The notes: a model not told the origin generated them from the letters alone. Counted from the stretch's first letter, positions 20,099 to 28,507 are shown. The stretch: DNA of 64,000 bases from Enterobacter vonholyi (GCF_008364555.1 NZ_VTUC01000011.1:1-64000); one strand, 5' to 3'. Translations and numbers: made by a program.

Positions 20099-21365
20099 TA
20101 CCTGCGTCCGTTACGCTCATTTTCATTTCGTAAAATGGCGATAATAACCACTCATAGATATGTCTCTTTTCAAGGAAAAGAGAAATCTGCGCTTTGGCTC
20201 CCTGGCTCAGTGAGAGTTGTTTTCCATGAACTTGCACAGACTGTAGGTCAGGTTTGATCATGATTTTGTACCAGGACTTTTTATCGTCATAGAATTCATG
20301 TGCGATGGTCTGCTTTGACAGGAGTTCTGGCTTCGATGCCGGAAGCCTGGATATTGCTGATATTGATGCCCTGAACTGACCAAATTTTTCATAAGGAAAG
20401 GCGTCGTAACTAACATTAACGCGCTGGCCAATCGCCAGATAAGGAAGAACTTCATCCGGAACCCAGGTTTCGAGATAGCATGGAGAATGGATATTCTGCT
20501 GAACTCGCGCCAGTACATCGCCTGCGCCGATCATCTTACCTTGCGCCGTATTGATGGAGTCGATTAAGCCATCGGCTGTTGCCACGATGACATAATTACC
20601 TTCCGCTTCTGTATTTAACTTTTCTTTTTGCAGTTCGTATATTTTTTGCTCAAGTTGGTAAATCTGTTGGTCATAATCAGCGCTCTGGGACTGGATTTGC
20701 TGATTGAGCGCATCGATCTGAACCTGGTCCTGTGATTTTCTGGCGACCAGGTCAGAAACATTGCTCTGCTGTTGGTAGAGTAGTGCGTTTTGGCTACTCA
20801 TCTGGTCTTTTGTGACCAGACCTTTTTCCTGATAACCACGGTAATCGTTAACGTTCTTCTCAATCTGATGCAGTTCCCGCTCAGCCTGCATCAGTAGCCC
20901 AGATGAGGTATTAAAACTGGACTGATAATGATCTTTTTGAGTCGTCAGCGCGTTGAGCGTACGGTTTTTCGAAGAGTTCAAATTTGCCATCATTACGCTG
21001 ATACTCTTTATCTGTAGTGCGATCTCCTTTTTTTTATTCTCATCAACCAGGCCTGATTGCGTCGATACACCCGAATGAATGAGAAAGAGAGCATCACCTT
21101 TTTTTACGGGATCGCCTTCATTAACAAAACTCTGCACGACTGTACCCTGCATTGATGCAGAGATATTCACTGAGCCAGGGAAAGTGGTTATTTCACCGTG
21201 AACGATGACGCGACGGGTGTAGGAACCTTTGGTAATAAAAATAGAAATGGAAGCAATAAAAAAAATGCTGAGCAATATGATAAGAGCAAAAGGGATGCCC
21301 GGCAGAAGAACAGCTTTCCCTTCCCACCGTGTACTCTGATATTCAATAGCTTCCTTGCGAAACAT
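20091..21365 (-). CDS. HlyD/CvaA-family periplasmic adaptor
   Basis: A 424-residue membrane-fusion protein that would bridge the ABC exporter and TolC. It has a short cytoplasmic N-terminus, one membrane segment (about residues 20-44), a biotinyl-lipoyl-like half, a long coiled coil (about 110-265, rich in Gln and Lys heptads), then the second lipoyl half and a beta-barrel containing VPDEVLPYL. Length and order match CvaA-type adaptors of class II microcins. It begins 68 bases after the microcin gene, past a hairpin, and overlaps the exporter gene by 8 bases. Confidence 0.92.
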   Translation of the reverse strand: MFRKEAIEYQSTRWEGKAVLLPGIPFALIILLSIFFIASISIFITKGSYTRRVIVHGEITTFPGSVNISASMQGTVVQSFVNEGDPVKKGDALFLIHSGVSTQSGLVDENKKKEIALQIKSISVMMANLNSSKNRTLNALTTQKDHYQSSFNTSSGLLMQAERELHQIEKNVNDYRGYQEKGLVTKDQMSSQNALLYQQQSNVSDLVARKSQDQVQIDALNQQIQSQSADYDQQIYQLEQKIYELQKEKLNTEAEGNYVIVATADGLIDSINTAQGKMIGAGDVLARVQQNIHSPCYLETWVPDEVLPYLAIGQRVNVSYDAFPYEKFGQFRASISAISRLPASKPELLSKQTIAHEFYDDKKSWYKIMIKPDLQSVQVHGKQLSLSQGAKAQISLFLEKRHIYEWLLSPFYEMKMSVTDAGNE

Positions 21366-21388
21366 ACCTGGCCTCTTGCGGGGTGGAA

Positions 21389-21413
21389 ATAGCCGCCAAA
21401 TATCAGCGGCTAT
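21389..21413 (-). promoter_or_regulatory. Intercistronic hairpin between microcin and adaptor genes
   Basis: ATAGCCGC and GCGGCTAT form a perfect 8-base-pair stem around a 9-base loop, between the microcin stop (21434) and the adaptor ATG (21365). On the transcript it is not followed by a good U run, so it looks more like an mRNA stabiliser or partial attenuator than a full terminator. Confidence 0.6.
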
Positions 21414-21433
21414 GAGTTATAATGGTTCAGGAA

Positions 21434-21718
21434 TTAATGTCTACCGTGATCATTACCCTGGCGGCCACCGCCACTTTTCGAACCACCATTACCTTTTGAT
21501 GAACCACCGCTTTTACCACCAACGTTAACCGAGCAACCACCGCTAAAGGATGTGCTTTCAGAGTGAGAACCATCTTTGTTAGTGGTGCTGGTGTGAGAAT
21601 AGCTGCCATTACAACCAGCGCTACCACCACCGAACATCCCACCAATCGCACTACCGATAGAACCCCACATTCCTGCACCGCTGACGTTACTTAATTCACT
21701 TTCATTGAGTTCACGCAT
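21434..21718 (-). CDS. Class II microcin precursor (putative, new type)
   Basis: The 94-residue precursor starts at the ATG at 21718 with MRELNESELSNVSGA, a 15-residue leader of the microcin V type ending in a double-glycine-type GA site for the C39 exporter. Cleavage there would give a 79-residue peptide beginning GMWGSIGSAIGGMF. By my count it has 25 Gly and 17 Ser, a glycine-zipper-like hydrophobic N-terminal stretch, a polar Ser/Thr/His middle, two cysteines (mature 21 and 47) able to form one disulfide, and a basic Gly/Ser tail ending GNDHGRH. I do not recognise the mature part. It lacks the Ser-rich signature end of siderophore microcins. A longer in-frame start at 21781 would spoil the leader and overlap the upstream gene. 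The class is well supported by leader and exporter; activity and target are inferred. Confidence 0.85.
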   Translation of the reverse strand: MRELNESELSNVSGAGMWGSIGSAIGGMFGGGSAGCNGSYSHTSTTNKDGSHSESTSFSGGCSVNVGGKSGGSSKGNGGSKSGGGRQGNDHGRH

Positions 21719-21720
21719 TA

Positions 21721-22497
21721 TTAATTTTCCTTGCAATAGTGAGCAAAAGGTATACCCATAATATCCATAGACTTTTTCCATACCATTTCACCATCCGTGA
21801 ATGAAATGTTTTTTACGCCAAAACGCGTAAAATCCTTTTCGCTGTACGTCGACAGACCTGTGTCTGGATCACCAATATTTTCTTTTTGCCCGCAAAGTGG
21901 CATCATCCATGACACATTTATATCTTTGTAGAATGCTTTATCCGTTTTTCTTATTTCTGAGAAAATGCGATCTGTTATCGTTGTGTCTGTATTGATTTCT
22001 CCGTTAACCGTAGTTGTTAACTTATTGTCATCAGAATTAGGCGACCCATGGAAACCAATAATGGAACCATAATTGATGATTTTGTTTTTTGCCGCTGGGA
22101 AAAGATAGTTAGCACAGGAAGAAAGGCATAATCGCCTGACCTCAATGTTAATTTCTTTATCATGAATAACTTGTGCTATTTTTATTGCAGTTTCGACATC
22201 GCCGCCACCACTGTTTATGGATATCGTTCTGACAGGGATAAGATTTTTTCTGATAAGCCCCACAATGATTTTGTCATCATCTTTGGATATGTTTCCGTCG
22301 ATATATAACGTATCAAAAACGAGGTGGGTTGAAAGTTTTGGTTCAAGCCCTTGCTTCACAATCAGTTGGCTGGAGAGTTGATATAAAATATCTCTGCTGG
22401 CTTTTTTAAATCGGTAGGCATTGTATGAATAAATAGCGAAAGCGCAGAGTAAAGCTATTAAAACGGCACTGAGGACGTATCCCTTTTTAATCTTCAC
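21721..22497 (-). CDS. Membrane-anchored ClpP/SppA-fold protease-like protein of the microcin operon
   Basis: A 258-residue protein with a GTG start. A single N-terminal membrane segment (about residues 7-26) would place the rest in the periplasm. The remainder resembles the ClpP/crotonase fold of COG3904-type proteins: SINSGGGD at 93-100 as the oxyanion-hole strand, then CLSSC at 124-128, which fits the family's C-x-S-x-C nucleophile motif with Ser126, and GFHGS at 148-152. Its stop codon is 2 bases before the microcin ATG, so the two are probably translationally coupled. Position suggests immunity, for instance by degrading microcin that re-enters, or a maturation role. Neither is shown. 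Base composition is AT-rich, unlike the flanks. Confidence 0.75.
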   Translation of the reverse strand: MKIKKGYVLSAVLIALLCAFAIYSYNAYRFKKASRDILYQLSSQLIVKQGLEPKLSTHLVFDTLYIDGNISKDDDKIIVGLIRKNLIPVRTISINSGGGDVETAIKIAQVIHDKEINIEVRRLCLSSCANYLFPAAKNKIINYGSIIGFHGSPNSDDNKLTTTVNGEINTDTTITDRIFSEIRKTDKAFYKDINVSWMMPLCGQKENIGDPDTGLSTYSEKDFTRFGVKNISFTDGEMVWKKSMDIMGIPFAHYCKEN

Positions 22498-22902
22498 GAA
22501 AGTGCAGCTCCATGTGTAAAGTAATGTAAACTTATCATTATAAAAAAGAAGATAAATAGAGCATTTGTATCTAAATGTAAATTTAAGTAAAGTGAGCTTG
22601 TTGCGATTTCGAGCAAAGCCGCGCGAAATGGGATTGCCATGGCAAAAATGGGGGAATATGGTGATGAGAAAAAAAATTACGGAAGCGTTTTTCTATAATT
22701 TTTTGCAGAATGAACTAAAACGTATATCTTCGCAAAATCGAACTTAAATAAAACTCATCCCTGCCTATCGCCCGTAAGCCAATATCATCTTCCTGGCTAA
22801 ATTTTTGTTCTTCATACTGCTCCCTCTAAGCTGAATCTCGTGCATAGCCAAACTTTATCTTTCCCGCTACAGTTACCTCTCCACGGCGAGCAGGAGATAA
22901 AC
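22498..22902. other. AT-rich intergenic region, microcin operon to yihX
   Basis: This 405-base region holds the leftward microcin promoter and the rightward yihX promoter, and is the right edge of the acquired segment. Only two very small ORFs with ribosome-site-like sequences are seen: 22664-22747 (+, 27 residues) and 22765-22815 (-, 16 residues, MKNKNLARKMILAYGR). Neither can be claimed as a gene. No integrase, IS end or tRNA is visible. Confidence 0.5.
22531..22542 (-). promoter_or_regulatory. Candidate microcin operon promoter with Fur-like half sites
   Basis: The minus strand reads TATAATGATAAG, with a perfect -10 hexamer TATAAT at 22542-22537, some 40 bases before the GTG start. The two hexamers TATAAT GATAAG each match 5 of 6 bases of the Fur half-site GATAAT, so iron control is possible. 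No good -35 is visible. Confidence 0.45.
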
Positions 22903-23502
22903 ATGCTTTATATCTTTGATTTAGGAAACGTCATCGTCGATATCGATTTTAATCGCGTGTTGGGCGCATGGAGCGATTTTAGCCGCGTGCCGCTGGCGAC
23001 CTTAAAGCAGAATTTCGCGATGGGCGAGACTTTCCACCAGCATGAACGCGGCGAAATCAGCGATGAAGAGTTCGCTGAACGTTTCTGTCAGGAGATGGGG
23101 CTTTCGTTAAGCTATGAACAGTTTTCCCACGGTTGGCAGGCGGTATTTGTCGCCATCCGGCCCGAAGTGATCGACATCATGCACAAACTGCGCGATCAGG
23201 GGCATGGTGTCGTTGTGCTATCAAATACCAACCGCCTGCATACCACGTTCTGGCCTGAAGAATACCCTGAAGTTAAGGCGGCGGCTGATAAAATCTATCT
23301 CTCGCAGGAGATGGGCATGCGTAAGCCTGAAGCGCGAATTTATCAGGCTGTTCTGCAGTCAGAAGGATTCACCGCGGCCGATGCGGTCTTTTTCGACGAC
23401 AACGCCGATAATATAGAGGGAGCTAACCAGTTGGGTATTACGTCAATTCTGGTGACCGGAAAAGAGACGATACCTGACTACTTTGCGAAGCAGCTATGCT
23501 AA
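22903..23502 (+). CDS. yihX: YihX, HAD-family sugar phosphatase
   Basis: YihX is a haloacid-dehalogenase-superfamily phosphatase; the E. coli enzyme hydrolyses alpha-D-glucose 1-phosphate. The ATG at 22903, with a CAGGAG site, gives 199 residues, the E. coli length. HAD motif I is [11 protein letters not shown] (nucleophile Asp6), motif II LSNTN, motif III the KPEARIY lysine, and motif [10 protein letters not shown]. It overlaps yihY by 7 bases and heads a tightly packed operon yihX-yihY-dtd-fabY. Confidence 0.96.
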   Translation: MLYIFDLGNVIVDIDFNRVLGAWSDFSRVPLATLKQNFAMGETFHQHERGEISDEEFAERFCQEMGLSLSYEQFSHGWQAVFVAIRPEVIDIMHKLRDQGHGVVVLSNTNRLHTTFWPEEYPEVKAAADKIYLSQEMGMRKPEARIYQAVLQSEGFTAADAVFFDDNADNIEGANQLGITSILVTGKETIPDYFAKQLC

Positions 23503-24377
23503 AAACCGTTCATCAAAAAGCCACGCACCATACTCGCCCGCTGCGGGCCTGGCTGAAACTGCTCTGGCACCGGATTGATGAGGACAATATGACCACGCTG
23601 GCGGGTAACCTCGCCTACGTGTCATTGCTCTCGTTAGTGCCGCTGGTGGCGGTTATCTTTGCCCTGTTTTCCGCCTTTCCGATGTTTGCGGACGTCAGCG
23701 TGCAGCTTCGTCATTTTGTCTTCGCGAATTTCATTCCGGCAACCGGGGATGTTATCCAGAACTACATTGAGCAGTTTGTTGCCAATTCCAGCAAGATGAC
23801 GGCAGTGGGGGCGTGCGGTCTTATCATCACCGCGCTGCTGTTGATGTACGCCATCGATAACGCGCTAAACACGATCTGGCGGAGTAAAAAAGCGCGGCCA
23901 AAGGTCTATTCTTTTGCCGTGTACTGGATGATCCTCACGCTGGGGCCGCTGCTGGCCGGGGCGAGCCTGGCAATCAGTTCTTATCTGCTCTCCCTGCGCT
24001 GGGCGAGTGATTTAAACGGCGCTATTGATAATGTGCTTCGCATCTTTCCGTTGATCCTGTCATGGCTCTCGTTCTGGCTGCTCTATAGCGTGGTGCCGAC
24101 CACGCGCGTGCCCAACCGCGATGCGGTCGTGGGGGCGCTGGTGGCGGCATTGCTCTTTGAGCTCGGTAAGAAAGGGTTTGCCCTCTACATCACCATGTTT
24201 CCGTCCTATCAGCTGATTTACGGCGTGCTGGCGGTGATCCCCATTTTGTTTGTCTGGGTCTACTGGACCTGGTGTATCGTCTTGCTTGGTGCTGAAATAA
24301 CTGTCACTCTCGGTGTATACCGCGAACTTAAAAAAGCAGCAGAAGCTGAAAAACAACAAGAAGCAGACCAACCATGA
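23496..24377 (+). CDS. yihY: YihY, BrkB-family inner-membrane protein
   Basis: A 293-residue UPF0761/BrkB-family membrane protein, once named rbn in the mistaken belief that it was RNase BN. Five to six hydrophobic segments are visible (about residues 40-65, 100-125, 140-170, 185-205, 215-240, 245-275), and the C-terminus is a polar Lys/Glu/Gln tail. Its function is unknown. It overlaps yihX by 7 bases and dtd by 4. Confidence 0.93.
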   Translation: MLKTVHQKATHHTRPLRAWLKLLWHRIDEDNMTTLAGNLAYVSLLSLVPLVAVIFALFSAFPMFADVSVQLRHFVFANFIPATGDVIQNYIEQFVANSSKMTAVGACGLIITALLLMYAIDNALNTIWRSKKARPKVYSFAVYWMILTLGPLLAGASLAISSYLLSLRWASDLNGAIDNVLRIFPLILSWLSFWLLYSVVPTTRVPNRDAVVGALVAALLFELGKKGFALYITMFPSYQLIYGVLAVIPILFVWVYWTWCIVLLGAEITVTLGVYRELKKAAEAEKQQEADQP

Positions 24378-24811
24378 TTGCATTGATACAGCGCGTAACC
24401 CGTGCCAGCGTCACCGTGGAGGGAGAGGTGACGGGTGAAATTGGCCCAGGACTTTTGGTGTTGTTAGGTGTCGAAAAGGATGACGACGAGCAAAAAGCCA
24501 ACCGCTTGTGTGAGCGCGTACTGGGCTACCGTATTTTCAGCGATGCGGAAGGCAAGATGAACCTGAACGTCCAGCAGGCGGGCGGCAGCGTGCTGGTGGT
24601 TTCCCAGTTTACGCTGGCAGCGGATACCGAGCGCGGCATGCGCCCGAGTTTCTCGAAAGGCGCCGCGCCGGATCGTGCAGAAGCACTTTACGAGTACTTT
24701 GTTGAGCGTTGTCGCCAGCAGGAAATGAATACGCAAACCGGACGATTCGCTGCAGATATGCAGGTATCGCTGGTGAACGATGGCCCCGTCACATTCTGGC
24801 TCCAGGTATGA
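24374..24811 (+). CDS. dtd: D-aminoacyl-tRNA deacylase
   Basis: Dtd hydrolyses D-aminoacyl-tRNAs (D-Tyr, D-Asp and others) and glycyl-tRNA(Ala), protecting translation from wrong amino acids. Its 145 residues equal the E. coli length. The active-site blocks SQFTLAADT and [11 protein letters not shown], the latter holding the cross-subunit Gly-Pro motif, are present. It starts 4 bases inside yihY, and its TGA overlaps the fabY ATG. Confidence 0.97.
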   Translation: MIALIQRVTRASVTVEGEVTGEIGPGLLVLLGVEKDDDEQKANRLCERVLGYRIFSDAEGKMNLNVQQAGGSVLVVSQFTLAADTERGMRPSFSKGAAPDRAEALYEYFVERCRQQEMNTQTGRFAADMQVSLVNDGPVTFWLQV

Positions 24812-25797
24812 GCATACTTACGGCATGGCCGCGGGTAACAAGAGAGAGTACAGCTATGTATCACCTTCGAGTACCGCAAACGGAAGAAGAGTTAGAAGCC
24901 TATTACCAGTTCCGCTGGGAAATGCTACGCAAGCCATTACATCAGCCAAAAGGCTCTGAGCGCGACGCCTGGGACGCGATGGCCCACCATCAGATGGTGA
25001 TGGACGAAGAGGGCAACCTCGTGGCCGTCGGGCGTTTGTATATCAACGCCGATAACGAAGCGTCTATTCGCTTTATGGCGGTTCATCCCTCTGTGCAGGA
25101 CAAAGGTCTGGGGACGCTAATGGCGATGACCCTGGAATCCGTCGCCCGTCAGGAAGGCGTTAAGCGCGTTACCTGTAGCGCCCGCGAAGATGCCGTGGAA
25201 TTCTTCGCTAAACTCGGTTTTGTGAATCAGGGTGAAATCACAACCCCGCAAACCACCCCGATTCGTCATTTTTTGATGATTAAACCCATCGCCACGCTGG
25301 ATGATATTCTTCATCGCGCCGACTGGTGCGGACAGCTGCAGCAGGCCTGGTATCAGCACATTCCGCTCAGCGAAAAAATGGGCGTGCGCATTCAGCAGTA
25401 CACCGGACAAAAATTTATTACCACCATGCCGGAAACTGGCAATCAGAACCCCCACCACACCCTCTTTGCTGGAAGTCTGTTCTCACTGGCCACGCTCACC
25501 GGCTGGGGACTTATCTGGCTGATGCTGCGCGAGCGCCATCTGGGTGGCACCATCATTCTTGCTGATGCTCATATCCGCTATAGCGCACCGATCAGCGGTA
25601 AACCGAGCGCGGTGGCCGATCTGGGATCGCTGGGCGGCGATCTGGATCGCCTGGCACGCGGCCGCAAGGCTCGCGTACAAATGCAGGTTGAACTATTTGG
25701 CGATAAAACACCGGGCGCGGTGTTTGAAGGCACCTATATCGTTCTTCCGGCGAAGCCTTTTGGCGCGTATGAAGAGGGTGGGAACGAGGAGGAGTAA
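24808..25797 (+). CDS. fabY: FabY/YiiD, GNAT-thioesterase fusion in fatty acid initiation
   Basis: The ATG at 24808 overlaps the dtd stop as ATGA and gives 329 residues, the length of E. coli YiiD. The N-terminal half (about 18-160) is a GNAT domain with an acetyl-CoA-binding [12 protein letters not shown] motif. The C-terminal half (about 185-325) is a hot-dog thioesterase-like domain. E. coli FabY has been implicated as an alternative acetoacetyl-ACP-forming enzyme that allows growth without FabH. An ATG further upstream in the frame would only read through dtd. Confidence 0.94.
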   Translation: MSILTAWPRVTRESTAMYHLRVPQTEEELEAYYQFRWEMLRKPLHQPKGSERDAWDAMAHHQMVMDEEGNLVAVGRLYINADNEASIRFMAVHPSVQDKGLGTLMAMTLESVARQEGVKRVTCSAREDAVEFFAKLGFVNQGEITTPQTTPIRHFLMIKPIATLDDILHRADWCGQLQQAWYQHIPLSEKMGVRIQQYTGQKFITTMPETGNQNPHHTLFAGSLFSLATLTGWGLIWLMLRERHLGGTIILADAHIRYSAPISGKPSAVADLGSLGGDLDRLARGRKARVQMQVELFGDKTPGAVFEGTYIVLPAKPFGAYEEGGNEEE

Positions 25798-25805
25798 TCT
25801 TCTGT

Positions 25806-26726
25806 TCACGTTATCCGGGCGTGCTGAATCCGCCCGGCGATATCCCGCATAACGTCTCGCGCAGACTGGCTAACGCCGCCAAGCTGAAAGAAGCCATGGA
25901 TGACGCCCAGCCAGCGCTGAGCGGTACACTTCACACCCTGCTCAGTCAAATGCTGATATAACATTTCTCCCTCATCGCACAGCGGATCGTACTCTGCGGT
26001 AATGATGTGAACTGGCGGAAGTCCGTAAAAATCATCGCGCCACAGCGGGCTCGCTTCGGGATGCTGGCGGTCGATGTCGGCGAGGTACATTTCATACCCG
26101 CTGAGCAGGGTATCGCGGGTAATAATGTAATCCGTGCCATTGAGGGCATAGCTTTCAAAACTGGCGGTGGCGTCGAGCATGGGATAGATAAGAATGAGCT
26201 GTGCGGGTTTCCATCGTCCTTTCGCGTTGAGCCGCAATGACGTTACCAGCGCAAGATGGCCTCCTGCGCTGTCTCCGCAAAGTGTGATCCGGTTTTTATC
26301 CACGCCCAGTTTGTCCGCATATTGCCAGACCAGATCTGCACCTTTTTCCGCATCGTCATGTGCTGCGGGGAAAATATGCTCCGGGGCCAGCCTGTACTGA
26401 ATCGCGATCACCCGGCAATTGCCGTAGCAGGCTAACTGGCGGAGTTGGTTGTCATGGGTATCAAAGCCGCCGCTGATGAAACATCCACCATGATAGTAAA
26501 TGGCAGCAGGCAATATTTCAGGCGCATTGAGAGGTGAAAACACCCGAATGGTAAGACCGTCAAGAACGAGCGTCTCCACCTGTACGCGCGTTTCGGTCTC
26601 CCCGGCAAGCCCCGTGCTGGCAATATAGCCTGCTCGTCGCACCTCAACGCTCTGGCGACGTGACGAGGGTCGCCCTGCAGCGATAAATCCCTGAATCAGC
26701 TGTGCAATACCCTGTTCCAGCGCCAT
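25806..26726 (-). CDS. Alpha/beta hydrolase, HSL (acetyl esterase) family
   Basis: A 306-residue cytosolic esterase of the hormone-sensitive-lipase family. The oxyanion-hole HGG is at 79-81 and the nucleophile elbow GDSAGG at 151-156 with Ser153; the triad is completed by Asp247 (EYDPL) and His277 (VIHGF). The substrate is likely a short-chain acyl ester but cannot be read from the sequence. The gene is absent from this place in E. coli K-12. It has a GGGAA ribosome site and, 13 bases upstream of the ATG, an excellent LexA box. It is convergent with fabY, only 8 bases away. Confidence 0.88.
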   Translation of the reverse strand: MALEQGIAQLIQGFIAAGRPSSRRQSVEVRRAGYIASTGLAGETETRVQVETLVLDGLTIRVFSPLNAPEILPAAIYYHGGCFISGGFDTHDNQLRQLACYGNCRVIAIQYRLAPEHIFPAAHDDAEKGADLVWQYADKLGVDKNRITLCGDSAGGHLALVTSLRLNAKGRWKPAQLILIYPMLDATASFESYALNGTDYIITRDTLLSGYEMYLADIDRQHPEASPLWRDDFYGLPPVHIITAEYDPLCDEGEMLYQHLTEQGVKCTAQRWLGVIHGFFQLGGVSQSARDVMRDIAGRIQHARIT

Positions 26727-26739
26727 GAAAATTCCCTTT

Positions 26740-26759
26740 TACTGTATGGATAAACAGTT
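26740..26759 (-). promoter_or_regulatory. LexA (SOS) box upstream of the esterase gene
   Basis: TACTGTATGGATAAACAGTT contains the exact CTGT-N8-ACAG core and matches the 20-base SOS consensus TACTGTATATATATACAGTA at 16 positions. It lies just downstream of a TATAAA that could be the esterase -10 (26764-26759), so LexA would cover the transcription start. Confidence 0.75.
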
Positions 26760-26906
26760 TTATAGCCTGGTTTGATTCAAAAGAAAACAAGAATATTGTT
26801 GAGGGCAACAATCTGGAAAGCGGCTCGCAAAGGCGATAACGCGTCTCTCAACGAGAATGGAGAGCATCTGACATGAAAGACAGCGGGTAATGCTGTCGAA
26901 CTGCAG

Positions 26907-26931
26907 GCCGGGCAAGCACGCGCCGCCCGGC
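26907..26931. repeat. REP element before fdhE
   Basis: GCCGGGCAAGCACGCGCC plus GCCCGGC forms a REP-type palindrome, downstream of the fdhE stop codon and upstream of the esterase promoter. Confidence 0.75.
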
Positions 26932-26945
26932 ACTGTCACAGGGAG

Positions 26946-27875
26946 TTATTCCCCTTCACCCGGGAACAGGAACGGGTTGATCGAGCTGCGGGCGAATCCC
27001 TCCTGCTCCATCTTCGCGTCCAGAATCAGCGAGGCAAGATCGTCGGCCACCGCTTCGACTTTCGGGTCTTTTTCCTGATACAGAATCTTCAGGTAAGTGC
27101 CACAGTCGCCGCAGCTTTCGGCTTTCACTGCTGCTTCTTCATTTTCCAGCGACCAGTAGTTCAGATCGCGGGTCTGCTCGCAGTTGCTGCACTTGATGCG
27201 AACCACGTGCCACTCGGTTTCACACAGGTTGCAGTGCAGGTAGCGCAGCCCCTGAGTGGTGCCGATTTGCACCATGCTCGATACCGGCATGGAGCCGCAG
27301 ACCGGGCAGAACTGGCGCGCCTCGCCGTATTCGGCGCGAGCTTTGCCGGGGATCAGGCTCGCCATTTGGGCCCAGTAAAGCGACAGCGCAGCCCAGATAA
27401 ACGGCGCTTTATCGCTGCTCACCAGAGCGAAGTCGGAGGCAAACAGCGCGCTCGCCATCTCTTCCAGCTCCAGGTCAGAGGCTTTTTCCAGATTCTCAAT
27501 GACCGCCAGCGCGGTTCCGCTCATCTCCGGCTTCAGCTCGGCAATCAGCGAATGCAGCAGCTTTTGCCAGTGCTTGTCGCGCGGCAGGACGTGAATGTCC
27601 AACGGCGGCTTGCCCTGCGCGTTGGCTTCTTTGATACGCGCGGTCAGATCCATTTGCAGGGGATGGTCGTACAGCACCACTTCCTGCGCGTGGGCAACCA
27701 GCGCGGCAAAGCGCAGAAAATCGCCCAGCGGGTTGTTCTCTGCCAGCTCGCGCAGACGCTCTGCGCGGCGGTTGTAGAGGTTCTTGAGTCTGGGGAATAA
27801 CAACGGCGGAATATAATCCGCCGTGCGTTTCTCGCTCGACCCCAGCTCATCTTGCGGGATTATGCGAATACTCAT
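26946..27875 (-). CDS. fdhE: FdhE, formate dehydrogenase accessory protein
   Basis: FdhE is a 309-residue cytoplasmic rubredoxin-like protein needed for activity of the Tat-exported formate dehydrogenases. The C-terminal half has four CxxC pairs (CPVCG, CNLC, CSNC, CGDC) that bind metal. Length equals E. coli FdhE. It overlaps fdoI by 4 bases as the last gene of fdoGHI-fdhE. Confidence 0.97.
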   Translation of the reverse strand: MSIRIIPQDELGSSEKRTADYIPPLLFPRLKNLYNRRAERLRELAENNPLGDFLRFAALVAHAQEVVLYDHPLQMDLTARIKEANAQGKPPLDIHVLPRDKHWQKLLHSLIAELKPEMSGTALAVIENLEKASDLELEEMASALFASDFALVSSDKAPFIWAALSLYWAQMASLIPGKARAEYGEARQFCPVCGSMPVSSMVQIGTTQGLRYLHCNLCETEWHVVRIKCSNCEQTRDLNYWSLENEEAAVKAESCGDCGTYLKILYQEKDPKVEAVADDLASLILDAKMEQEGFARSSINPFLFPGEGE

Positions 27876-28507
27876 TCAGATGACTTTTCCTGTTTCTGGC
27901 GGACTTCACGGTACCAGCGCGGGTGATGTTTCTTCGCCCACGTACTGGTTACCCATCCTTCCACCATCGCGGTAATGGTGCCTTTCACCCAAAGGGCGGC
28001 GTAGATATGCACCATGATAACCACAATTAACGCCACTGCGGCAAATGAATGCAGCATCAGCGCGAATCGGATCACCGGGATTGAGAAAGCAGGCGCAAAG
28101 TACGGACGCCAGATGATCACGCCGCTCACCAGCAACAGGACCAGGAAGATAATCGCCGCCCAGAATACGCATTTCTGGCCGAAGTTATAACGCCCGGTGT
28201 CACCCACTTCCTCGTTGACGACGATCTTACGAATATTCTTCGCCCAAAAGATATCATCCCGATTGATTAGGTTATGGTGCCAGTAGCGGAAAAACATGAT
28301 GATGAAAGACGCGAACATAATGACGCCCACAAACGGGTGCAGGATGCGCGCCAGCTGTGGAGTCCCCATGATCTGCATCAGCCAGTTGAAGGACGGGAAG
28401 AAGAACCCCAGCCCGCTTATCGCCGCCAGCATGAAGCAGAAGGCGGTGACCCAGTGGTTGATGCGTTCCGGCGCGGTGTAGCGCACGATGGTGTCACGTT
28501 TTCTCAT
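27872..28507 (-). CDS. fdoI: Formate dehydrogenase O, cytochrome b556 subunit
   Basis: The 211-residue gamma subunit has four membrane helices (about 15-40, 52-75, 112-135, 148-175) with His residues for two haems b. It passes electrons from FdoH to the quinone pool. It overlaps fdoH by 4 bases at its start and fdhE by 4 at its end. Confidence 0.97.
   Translation of the reverse strand: MRKRDTIVRYTAPERINHWVTAFCFMLAAISGLGFFFPSFNWLMQIMGTPQLARILHPFVGVIMFASFIIMFFRYWHHNLINRDDIFWAKNIRKIVVNEEVGDTGRYNFGQKCVFWAAIIFLVLLLVSGVIIWRPYFAPAFSIPVIRFALMLHSFAAVALIVVIMVHIYAALWVKGTITAMVEGWVTSTWAKKHHPRWYREVRQKQEKSSE

Noticed and set aside
22565-22747. 60-residue TTG-started frame upstream of yihX
   Set aside because: No ribosome site at the TTG and no coding character in the first half. 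Only its last 27 codons have a plausible start, reported as a weak finding.
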